Assembly: GCA_948616425.1 (NCBI GenBank)
Contig: CAPGBJ010000112.1
Coordinates: 1 to 13,183 of the forward strand
DNA length: 13,183 nucleotides
Direction: 5' to 3'
Source: an uncultured Oscillospiraceae bacterium
GTDB lineage: Bacteria; Bacillota; Clostridia; Oscillospirales; Oscillospiraceae
The translations under genes were made by a program, and so were the position numbers. The notes below the pieces were generated by a model that saw only the letters and a list, made by a program, of their open reading frames with translations, made no database searches and was not told the origin of the DNA. Below, piece by piece: positions 1-6,756 of this stretch; the first letter of the stretch is position 1, and every line of letters starts with the position of its first letter.

Positions 1-19
1 ACTGTAAACTGTGCTGTTA

Positions 20-46
20 CACAAGAGGGCCTGCGGCCCTCTTGTG
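20..46. repeat. Perfect 12-bp palindromic hairpin, 3-nt loop
   Basis: The arms at 20-31 and 35-46 are exact reverse complements (CACAAGAGGGCC / GGCCCTCTTGTG) around a TGC loop. There is no T-tract on either side, so a simple intrinsic terminator is unlikely. It sits two bases from a second, larger palindrome. Paired palindromes at the edge of a Tn1549-like module could belong to a transfer origin or a replication-control region, but no nick-site motif is recognised, so the role is an inference. Confidence 0.6.
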
Positions 47-48
47 AC

Positions 49-97
49 ACCCGCAGAAACCGTACACCCGCTTCGCGTCTGTACGGTTTCTGCGGGT
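49..97. repeat. Perfect 18-bp inverted repeat, 13-nt loop
   Basis: The left arm (49-66, beginning ACCCGCAGAAACC) and right arm (80-97, ending GGTTTCTGCGGGT) are exact reverse complements; the loop is 67-79. An 18-bp perfect stem is unlikely by chance. No T-run follows on either strand. The nearest recognisable genes are element replication functions, so an oriT-like or protein-binding site is the best guess. Terminator-like processing or recombination sites are alternatives. Confidence 0.65.
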
Positions 98-279
98 CAG
101 ATAATGTTCACGATAACCCCCGCTGCTATTTGACCTCTCGCTTTTCGTTTCCGTTCCATTCCCTTCCGGCGGCTTTGCCGCTTGCCCTCAAAGGGAAGGG
201 GTAGGGGAAGGGATAGGAATGGGTAATTGATAAGTCTTTACTTGATTTTTCTTTATTTACTTATATCTTTATTTTATTG

Positions 280-339
280 CATCGGATTTACCTACATAGG
301 ATTTTCCAACATCGGTTTTCCCGACGCAGGTTATTCCAA
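280..339 (-). repeat. Four degenerate 15-nt tandem units (LENP-type linker)
   Basis: On the minus strand the units 339-325, 324-310, 309-295 and 294-280 align base for base (TTGGAATAACCTGCG, TCGGGAAAACCGATG, TTGGAAAATCCTATG, TAGGTAAATCCGATG). They match the pentapeptide linker seen in DnaD-like proteins of these elements. Two units have acquired stop codons. From 98 to 279 I see only the decayed continuation of this gene. Confidence 0.6.
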
Positions 340-654
340 CGTCGGTAAAGCTGACGGCGCTTGCGGCTGTTCGTAGATGGTGTACTCTGATTCCAGCAGT
401 CGCCCCCGGCTGTCTCGTTCTCTCGTCCGCACAATATATCCAGCCCGTTCCAACTCATGGACGGCCTGACGGATGGCGTCAAGCTGTTCCCGGTTGATGT
501 GGGCCAGTCCTTGCAGGGTGTAGTCCCACTTTTCCGGGAGACTGAGCATCTGCGACAGCAGGCCCTTGGCTTTTAGGGATAGCTCCCGGTTCCGCTAATG
601 ATGGTTGGACATGACTGTGTAATTTGTGTTCTTCGCAACATGAAATACTGTCAT
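280..654 (-). pseudogene. DnaD-like / helix-turn-helix element replication protein, broken
   Basis: Reading down from ATG 654 (AGGAG five bases upstream) gives a protein like the winged-helix replisome-organiser genes of Tn1549-type elements: an N-terminal VMSNHH stretch, then LKAKGLL, LPEKWDYTLQGL, INREQLDAIRQAV and GYIVR...RDSRGRL motifs. Codon 20 is TAG (595-597), where relatives as I recall them have Leu, and the frame then continues cleanly to a TAA at 331-333. Past this the frame still resembles the family's Leu-Glu-Asn-Pro linker but carries further stops (TAG at 292-294 and TAA near 277), so the C-terminal half is lost. It lies divergently from the repA remnant. An internal ATG at 549 could give a 72-residue product, but it has no obvious ribosome site. 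The family assignment is from memory of related proteins. Confidence 0.7.
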
Positions 655-674
655 TTCTGCTCCTTTCAACGTAT

Positions 675-722
675 AAAGCGGTGTTCCCAGCCAAAGCAAG
701 GCGGAGAACACCGCTTTTTTGT
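675..722 (+). terminator. Rho-independent terminator, plus strand
   Basis: The stem AAAGCGGTGTTC (675-686) pairs with GAACACCGCTTT (706-717) and is followed by TTTTTTGTTT. No intact plus-strand gene precedes it. On the minus strand the same hairpin lies in the leader just upstream of the DnaD-like start, where it could insulate or attenuate that gene. Confidence 0.7.
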
Positions 723-803
723 TTCATACATACCATGCTTGCCTGCCGTCCATACCCATTGATTTTCTTGTGTTTTGAGAAGTATCGTTATCTAACGCCG
801 CCT

Positions 804-917
804 TTTGACCGCCCGGAATTTTCCAGAATGATTGAGCTGGTCAGGCGCGGGGAGATCAGCTGTATTGTAGTGAAGGACGATTACGTTATAATTAGGGACA
901 AAGTCGGAAAGCCTTGA
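804..917 (+). pseudogene. Serine recombinase N-terminal-domain remnant
   Basis: The frame reads FDRPEFSRMIELVRRGEI then SCIVVKD, the resolvase/large serine recombinase stretch that normally leads into L-S-R-F-G-R-D and the catalytic arginines. Here KD is followed directly by DYVIIRDKVGKP and a stop, as if the LSRFGR block had been deleted between two Asp codons. The nucleophilic serine region and everything after the arginine motif are missing. The stretch is part of a 97-residue open frame (624-917) whose N-terminal part has no family resemblance. It cannot be active and looks like a scar of an inserted or excised element. Confidence 0.5.
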
Positions 918-1046
918 AAACACTGGTGTTTCGCTGATTTTGTCCAACTTCTGCGTACCAGATAATCATGGGCGGGAAGGCTTGCGGTGGGCTGCAACCG
1001 CACAGGAAGGAGGAGGGCAGCAATCACAATTCAGCTATAGGAGCAT

Positions 1047-1087
1047 CCCCGCAGCCGACGCACTTTTGTCGGTTGCGGGGCTTTTTT
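1047..1087 (+). terminator. Terminator-type hairpin 1 upstream of repA
   Basis: CCCCGCAGCCGAC (1047-1059) pairs with GTCGGTTGCGGGG (1068-1080, one G-T wobble) and six T's follow (1082-1087). It is the first of two strong hairpins in the otherwise gene-free stretch 918-1185. The short frame at 968-1201 runs through both hairpins and looks non-coding. Confidence 0.75.
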
Positions 1088-1114
1088 ATTTCCCCTAAAA
1101 TTCTGTGGGAGCGT

Positions 1115-1160
1115 AGCGCCCTGGCCGTTGACGATAGCGGCCAGGGCGCTTTTGTATTTT
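1115..1160 (+). terminator. Terminator-type hairpin 2 upstream of repA
   Basis: AGCGCCCTGGCCG (1115-1127) pairs perfectly with CGGCCAGGGCGCT (1138-1150), followed by TTTTGTATTTT. It ends 26 bases before the repA start codon. Two tandem terminators directly ahead of an initiator gene suggest insulation from upstream transcription, or attenuation control of repA. Confidence 0.75.
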
Positions 1161-1185
1161 ACCGCAAAAAAAAGAGGCTGTCAAA

Positions 1186-2005
1186 ATGTCGCTGGATTTA
1201 GCGTATTTCTATGGCAGTGAAGCCGAACAGTACAGCTTTTACCGCATTCTCAAGGTCTTGCTCACAGACCGGCGATACAAGGGCGTGTCCATGGAGGCCA
1301 AGGTACTGTATGGGCTGATGTTGGACCGTATGGGGCTGTCTGTCCGCAACGGCTGGCTGGATGATGAAGGCAGGGTGTATATCTACTTCACGATGGACGA
1401 CGCGCTGGCTATGCTGGGTTGCGGCAAGGACAAGGCTGTCCGGCTGTTCAAGGAGCTGGACAAATCCGGCGGCATCGGCCTGATCGAGCGCCGTAAGCAG
1501 GGCCAGGGCCGGCCGGCGCGTATCTACGTCAAGAACTTCACCCTGCCGTCAGAACCCGAAAAGGGTACGCCCGTCCCAACTCCGGGAGGCCCGCAGACCC
1601 AGACTTCTGGCAGCTTCCACAGTCTTGACTTCTGAAATTCCGCAGTCTGCACTTCTGGAAAAGCGAAGCCAAGACTGCGGAAAATCCGTCGCAATTAAGA
1701 CTGATAAGAATAATACTGAGTTTAGTGATACTGAGCCATCTATCTATCCCCCTGCCCCCGCGCCGTCTCCGGGCCGCCGTCAGAGGGGCGTAAGGGCCAG
1801 GATGGATCGGATGGATGCTTACAGAGCATTGCTCCATGAGAACATCAGCTACGGAGATTTGATTCGTGACCACCCATACGACGCAGACCTGATAGACGGC
1901 TACGTGGAACTGATGGTGGAAGTCTGCTGTACTCAGCGGGAGACTGTCCGGGTCAACCAGGAAGACATACCTGCCGCAGTTGTCCAAAGCCAGTTCCTGA
2001 AGCGG
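1186..2005 (+). pseudogene. repA: RepA_N replication initiator (Tn1549-type), frameshifted and C-truncated
   Basis: ATG 1186 follows GAGG with eight bases of spacing. The first 149 codons carry the RepA_N winged-helix domain (roughly residues 1-125): EAEQYSFYRI, AKVLYGLMLDRM, GRVYIYFTMDDA, DKAVRLFKELDK and GLIERRKQGQGRPARIYVKNF. Frame 1 ends at TGA 1633-1635, but the family's central linker and C-terminal domain continue in frame 2 (TDKNNTEFSDTEPSIY, RMDRMDAYRALL, DLIDGYVELMVEV, IPAAVVQSQFLK), so one extra base lies near 1610-1635. Homology stops after FLK at about 2000, and the remaining residues to TGA 2038 are foreign. About 60 C-terminal residues of the usual protein are absent. RepA_N proteins start replication of plasmids and some integrative elements; this copy should be inactive unless the frameshift is a sequence error. 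Confidence 0.8.
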
Positions 2006-2278
2006 ACAGTCAGCAGCCGATCCCGAAAACGGTCCTGACCGTCAAGGCCCTGGATGGGACCTATCAGGACGATTGGACCACTGGCCCAGACGGGACTGTT
2101 TCCCTGCGGGTGGAACCGGGCACTTACGAAATTACGGAGAAATCCGTGCCCGCACCCTACTACCTCCCGGACAAGGATGCTGACCGTACCCAGACCATTA
2201 CCCTCAGCCCCGGCGATGAAAAGACGCTGGTTTTCCGCAACCGGAAGGCCCCAGAAGTTACGATTTTGAGATTTAAAA
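1999..2278 (+). pseudogene. 5' fragment of SpaA/Cna_B surface protein, in a different frame from the main part
   Basis: In frame 1 the sequence reads as a prealbumin-like (Cna_B/SpaA) domain: PKTVLTVKAL, GPDGTVSLRVEPGTYEITE and a closing KTLVFRNRK strand, then the start of a second domain (APEVTI). It has no start codon, ribosome site, signal peptide or thioester domain, so the true N terminus is missing; it begins right at the end of repA homology. Frame 1 stops at TAG 2299-2301, while the domain continues in frame 3 from about 2277. One extra A in the A-run at 2275-2278 would restore a continuous reading frame into the main ORF. Confidence 0.7.
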
Positions 2279-2378
2279 TTCTATCACTGGTGAGGCCATA
2301 GAGCACGCAAAATTCCATATCACCTATACCAGCAACGGTGAGGCCGCAGAGGCTCCCGCCACCATCGACTATGGTGAA

Positions 2379-5300
2379 GTGTTTACGGATGCCCGAGGTG
2401 AGATCAAGGTCCATGAGCTGGGTAAACGGCTGTACCCCGGTGAATTTACCATCACCGAATTGGAACCGGCGGACAGATTCCAGCTCAAGGAGCCTATTAC
2501 GCAGACGGTCATCATCCACGGCAACGAGAGCAAGACTGTCCGCTTTCAGAACACACCCCAGACCGCCTATATCTCTGGCAAGGAGCAGGATGTGGTGCAG
2601 CTCTATTTCGGCAACAGCCCCAAGGGCTCCCTCCTGATAAAGAAAATTGACGCCAGCACCCATGAGCCGCTGAGTGACGTGGTGATTCGCGTCACCCGGA
2701 CGGACGGCACTGTGGTGGGAGAATCCAACGGCGAGTTCCGAACGGACGAGGCGGGCTTCATCAAAATTCCCGTAGAACCCGGCGGTTACATCGTGCAGGA
2801 AGTAAAAAGCAAACCCGGATTCCTGCTGGACGATACGCCGAAAACCATTGAGGTCAAGGGTCCCGGCACCTATAATATCGAGCTGTTTAATCAGCCGCTG
2901 GGGTCTCTGGTGATCCACAAGTACAGCAGCCTGGACCGCAAGACGCCCCTGGCCGGAGTCCAGTTCAAAGTGACCTACGCCCCCGGCTGTGTCGTGGACA
3001 ATGAAAACGGCAGCGTGTCCTCCAACGGCATCTATTATACCGGACCGGATGGGACCATCACCATCAGCGGGATTGTGGGCACGGTGGTCATCACGGAGCA
3101 GGCCACAATCCCTGGCTACACCATCGACCCGGAGACCAGGAGCCAGACCATTGTGGTCAACCCGGACGATGTGCAGCACGCCTATTTTTACAACAGCCCG
3201 AAGAACACCCTTATTATTGAGAAGTACATTGAGGAGGGCAGCGAACACAAGCCCCTCAAGGGCGTCACCTTCTTGGTCACGGATTCTTCCGGGGCCGCAG
3301 TCGGCAACAGCAACGGCGAGTTCATCTCCGGTGAGGATGGCCGGGTGGTCATTGCCGGAGTACAGCCCGGTACTACGGTCATTGCACGGGAGATCAAGGT
3401 TCCCGAGGGCGTGGTGCTGGATGGCACACCCAAGACCATCAAAATCAGCGACAGCGGGGCGAACATCCTCCGTTTCTACAACAAGAAAACCGGATATTTG
3501 GTGGTCCAGAAACTGGATTCTGTCACAAAGCAGCCGCTGGCGGGGGTTGAGTTTGAATTGACCTATGCGGACGGAAGCTATGTGGATGACAACTTCGGCC
3601 ATCTGTCCAGCAAGGGGCGGTTCAAGACCAACGATGCTGGGGAGATCCGTGTTCCTGTTGTCGGAACCGTCGTGGTCAAGGAGGTAAAGACTCTCCCCAC
3701 CCATGTCATTGACCAGGCCACTCAGATCCAGACCGTCACCGTCAACCCTGCGGACACCCAAACAATCGTGGTGTATAACGAACCCCTTTGTTCGCTGACG
3801 CTGCGGAAATTGGATGCAGTTACGGGGAAGCCCGTACCCAACACTGAGTTTACCTTGAAGGATGGCAACGGGACGGTCCTGGGCCGCTACACAACCGGGA
3901 CCGATGGGACTGTGACCGTCACCGGCCTCATGCCTAACTCCACCGTCGTAGTAGTGGAAACCAGGGTCCCCTCCAATTATGTCCTGGACCCCACGCCCCG
4001 GACCATCATTGTCCGCAACGGCAGCAACAGCGTATCCAGCGGCGGGACCAGCAACGGCGGGAGCACCGGCCCAGTGGACGGCAGCGGCAATGACCTGACC
4101 GTAGAAAATATTCCCAAAACTACATTGACCATTGAGAAATACTTGGAAACTGAAGCTGGAGAACAGCCCTTGAAGGGCGTCACCTTCTTGGTGACGGATT
4201 CCAGTGGTGCGGTCATCGGGCCCAACAACGGGGAGTACATTTCCGATGAAAATGGCCGCATTGTGATTCCCAATTTGGAGCCGGGCATCACGATTACCGC
4301 CAAGGAGATCAAGGTTCCGGACGGCGTGGTACTGGACTCCACACCCAAGAGCATTGAAATTAAGGGCGGCGAAAGTGGGCAGACGCTCCGCTTTGTCAAT
4401 AAGCCTACCGGGTATCTCGTCATCAAAAAACTGAACAAGCTCACTTCCGAGCCTTTGGCTGGGGTGGAGTTCAAATTGAGCTATGCTTCCGGCGAGTTCG
4501 TGGATGACGCCTATGGGCATCTGTCCTCCCTGGGCCTCTACAAAACCGATCAGAATGGAGAAATCCGGGTCCCGGTTGTGGGCACCATCGTAGTCGAGGA
4601 AACCAGGACCTTGCCTGGATTCACCATTGACCCCGGAACAAAGCGGCAGGTGGTCACGGTGCATCCGGCAGACACACAAACCCTCACCGTGTACAATACC
4701 CCTGGAACGACGCTCACGATTCAGAAGCTGGTGACTGGCACCAAGGACAAGCCTCTGGCCGGAGTCGAGTTCCTGATCACCGACAGCAGCGGCGCCTATG
4801 TTGGCCCCAACAAGGGCATCTACAAAACGGACGAATATGGCCGCATTGTACTCTCTGATTTGAAGCCGGGCACGGTTATTACCGCGAAAGAAACCGCCAC
4901 AGTAGACGGGTTCGTGCTGGACGGTACACCGAAGTCCATTGAGATCAAGGAGGGTGAGGCACAGACACTGACCTTTTACAACGCCTCCGTGGGTGGCTTG
5001 GAGCTGATTAAGGTTTCCGAGTCGGACAAATCCCAGCGCATCAAGGGCGTGACCTTTGAGATTCGAGAGATGGACGGCGGGCTGGTGGATACCATCACCA
5101 CTGGGGATAATGGCCGGGTATTCCTGCCCATGGACGCCGGCGATTTCTATGCTGTGGAGATCGAGGCGGCGGAGGGGTTCAAGATCGACAGCACGCCCCA
5201 CTACTTCACCATCCAGGACGGCAAGACCACCACTCTGACCGTGACCAACGCCCCCTTCTCAGGCATCATTATTCATAAGGTGAACAGTGTCACCGGCGAG

Positions 5301-6734
5301 GGAATCTATGATGTAAAATTCCTGCTCTATGACCAGAATAAGAACCCCATCGGGGAGTATTCCACCGATAATGAGGGGTACATCTACATCGACGACCTCA
5401 CCGTACAGGGCAAGGGAAAACTGTTTATCCGTGAATTGGAAGCGGCCCCTGGCTACGAACTGGACAAGGAGTACAAGACCGTTTACGTCCAGCCCGGCAA
5501 AACCATTGAAATCGAGTGGGAGAATACCCCCATTACCGGACAGATTCAGGTGATGAAGTACGCCGCTGAGTACAACGAAGTTACAGGTACTCCCGCAGGA
5601 ACGCCCCTCCAGGGCGCGGTTTATGAGATTAGCGATCCCCGCAGCAATAAAGTGGTGGATTGCATCACCACCGACGCAAGGGGCATCGTAGCCTCCAAGC
5701 CGTTGCCGTTAGGCCGGTATAAAATTGTTGAAGTAACCGCTCCCGCCTATTGGCAGGTCAGCGGCAAGACCTTTGACGAAACTTTGGAGTATTCGGGCCA
5801 GATCATCAAGGTGAGCGACTACGATAAGCCCTCCAATCTGGGTGTGGTTATCACCAAACGGGGCAACGCCGAGGTGCTGGCCGGGAGCCAGATGCGGTAT
5901 GATTTCACCATCGCCAACACCAGCAATGTGCCTCTGGACAGCTACTACTGGCATGACCGCATTCCTACCGACGCAGCCAGGGCCACGGTATTTACTACCG
6001 GCACTTACAGCGCCCGGCTCCACTACCGGATTCTCTATAAAACCAACTACTCCGGGACGTATCAGGTGCTGGCGTCCAATCTAATTACCAGCAGCAGCTA
6101 CTCGTTCTCTCTGAACGCCATCCCCATGCAGGCAGGGGAGTATGTCACGGACATTTATCTGGACTTTGGGAAAGTACCAGTGGGCTTCCAGTCCACCAGC
6201 AATCCCACGCTGACCGACAGCTTGCTGCGGGTCTGTTCTGCCGCCGCTGTTATCCCGGCCCTGTCCGCACTGGAGATCCGGCTGTACTCCACCTTGGCCC
6301 TGCTCCATGATGTAGGCAAGCGGGCCATACCCCAGGAAATCCTCAATAAGCCCGGAACACTGACCGAAGAGGAATTTGAGGTGATGAAGACCCATACCAC
6401 CCAGGGCTGTGATCTGCTGGAGCGGGTGCCGGAGCTGCGGGAGTGCGAGGTGTTTTCCGCCATCTGCGATGTGTGCCGCCACCACCATGAGCGTTGGGAC
6501 GGCAGCGGCTACCCAGACCGGCTGGCCGGGGACAGCATTACGCCCTGGGTACAGGTGGTGGGGCTGGCGGACGCATTTGACGCTCTGGTACATCCGCGGG
6601 TCTATAAGCCAGCGTTCACCCAGCGGCAGGCTGAGGAGATGATTGTGTCCGGGGCCTGCGGCATCTTTAATCCGCTGCTCCTGGCCTGCTTTGCCCAGCA
6701 CATCGGCGCCATTGGGCGGGCGGTCTATGCCTGA
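2379..6734 (+). CDS. Multi-repeat SpaA/Cna_B isopeptide surface protein fused to HD-GYP fragment
   Basis: A 1451-codon open frame; the first possible start is GTG 2379 with no ribosome site, and homology runs back to 2277, so this is not a genuine N terminus. It contains about eleven Cna_B/SpaA domains of 90-100 residues starting near 2622, 2898, 3201, 3489, 3786, 4116, 4407, 4704, 4989, 5256 and 5532. Most show an early strand Lys (such as LIIEK or LTIEK), a mid-domain Glu (AKEIK, VEETR) and a closing Asn (RFYN, TVYN), the residues that form Lys-Asn isopeptide bonds in this family. A Ser/Gly-rich linker follows domain 5 (about 4018-4090). A different C-terminal domain starts near 5832. Such proteins are secreted adhesins or pilin-like stalks, but this copy lacks a signal peptide, LPXTG motif and membrane anchor. 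From about 6213 it becomes a cytoplasmic HD-GYP domain, a topologically implausible fusion. It is probably non-functional. Confidence 0.85.
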   Translation: MFTDARGEIKVHELGKRLYPGEFTITELEPADRFQLKEPITQTVIIHGNESKTVRFQNTPQTAYISGKEQDVVQLYFGNSPKGSLLIKKIDASTHEPLSDVVIRVTRTDGTVVGESNGEFRTDEAGFIKIPVEPGGYIVQEVKSKPGFLLDDTPKTIEVKGPGTYNIELFNQPLGSLVIHKYSSLDRKTPLAGVQFKVTYAPGCVVDNENGSVSSNGIYYTGPDGTITISGIVGTVVITEQATIPGYTIDPETRSQTIVVNPDDVQHAYFYNSPKNTLIIEKYIEEGSEHKPLKGVTFLVTDSSGAAVGNSNGEFISGEDGRVVIAGVQPGTTVIAREIKVPEGVVLDGTPKTIKISDSGANILRFYNKKTGYLVVQKLDSVTKQPLAGVEFELTYADGSYVDDNFGHLSSKGRFKTNDAGEIRVPVVGTVVVKEVKTLPTHVIDQATQIQTVTVNPADTQTIVVYNEPLCSLTLRKLDAVTGKPVPNTEFTLKDGNGTVLGRYTTGTDGTVTVTGLMPNSTVVVVETRVPSNYVLDPTPRTIIVRNGSNSVSSGGTSNGGSTGPVDGSGNDLTVENIPKTTLTIEKYLETEAGEQPLKGVTFLVTDSSGAVIGPNNGEYISDENGRIVIPNLEPGITITAKEIKVPDGVVLDSTPKSIEIKGGESGQTLRFVNKPTGYLVIKKLNKLTSEPLAGVEFKLSYASGEFVDDAYGHLSSLGLYKTDQNGEIRVPVVGTIVVEETRTLPGFTIDPGTKRQVVTVHPADTQTLTVYNTPGTTLTIQKLVTGTKDKPLAGVEFLITDSSGAYVGPNKGIYKTDEYGRIVLSDLKPGTVITAKETATVDGFVLDGTPKSIEIKEGEAQTLTFYNASVGGLELIKVSESDKSQRIKGVTFEIREMDGGLVDTITTGDNGRVFLPMDAGDFYAVEIEAAEGFKIDSTPHYFTIQDGKTTTLTVTNAPFSGIIIHKVNSVTGEGIYDVKFLLYDQNKNPIGEYSTDNEGYIYIDDLTVQGKGKLFIRELEAAPGYELDKEYKTVYVQPGKTIEIEWENTPITGQIQVMKYAAEYNEVTGTPAGTPLQGAVYEISDPRSNKVVDCITTDARGIVASKPLPLGRYKIVEVTAPAYWQVSGKTFDETLEYSGQIIKVSDYDKPSNLGVVITKRGNAEVLAGSQMRYDFTIANTSNVPLDSYYWHDRIPTDAARATVFTTGTYSARLHYRILYKTNYSGTYQVLASNLITSSSYSFSLNAIPMQAGEYVTDIYLDFGKVPVGFQSTSNPTLTDSLLRVCSAAAVIPALSALEIRLYSTLALLHDVGKRAIPQEILNKPGTLTEEEFEVMKTHTTQGCDLLERVPELRECEVFSAICDVCRHHHERWDGSGYPDRLAGDSITPWVQVVGLADAFDALVHPRVYKPAFTQRQAEEMIVSGACGIFNPLLLACFAQHIGAIGRAVYA
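3201..4703 (+). repeat. Duplicated two-domain unit inside the surface protein
   Basis: The domain pair at 3201-3785 is closely repeated at 4116-4703, offset about 915-918 bases. Matching landmarks include PLKGVTFLVTDSSGA, the VPEGVVLDGTPK / VPDGVVLDSTPK strands, TGYLV, PLAGVEF and GEIRVPVVGT in the same order. A distinct single domain plus Ser/Gly linker separates the copies. The domain at 4704 resembles the first member of the pair again, consistent with past unequal recombination. Confidence 0.75.
6213..6734 (+). pseudogene. HD-GYP cyclic-di-GMP phosphodiesterase C-terminal fragment
   Basis: In frame with the surface protein, the sequence after about 6213 reads as an HD-GYP domain: LLHDVGKRAIP (HD motif, about 6300), ILNKPGTLTEEEFEVMKTH, then CRHHHERWDGSGYP (about 6475-6516, the GYP motif), LADAFDAL and a YKPAFTQRQA helix, ending at TGA 6732-6734. 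HD-GYP domains hydrolyse cyclic di-GMP and usually sit behind a receiver or GGDEF domain; no such N-terminal partner is present. The 25-30 residues between the adhesin and LLHDVGK are not clean matches to either family. Metal-binding His/Asp residues look intact, but a soluble enzyme behind a secreted adhesin lacking its signal is unlikely to be the native arrangement. Confidence 0.75.
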
Positions 6735-6756
6735 GCGCGGCGGTTCATGGGCCCGG

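Noticed and set aside
280..339. CRISPR-like array of short repeats
   Set aside because: The units are 15 nt, contiguous and in frame with a protein linker; there are no spacers.
968..1201. 77-codon plus-strand frame upstream of repA
   Set aside because: It runs through both terminator hairpins and shows no family resemblance or good start site.
1630..1636. Programmed +1 frameshift at TTC TGA in repA
   Set aside because: The P-site pairing after a slip would be poor, there is no internal ribosome-site-like stimulator, and the gene is truncated downstream anyway.
2160..5201. 1013-codon open frame on the minus strand
   Set aside because: It lies wholly antisense to the Cna_B repeats, has low-complexity His/Gly/Asp-rich composition with no recognisable domain, and is explained by codon bias of the GC-rich repeats.
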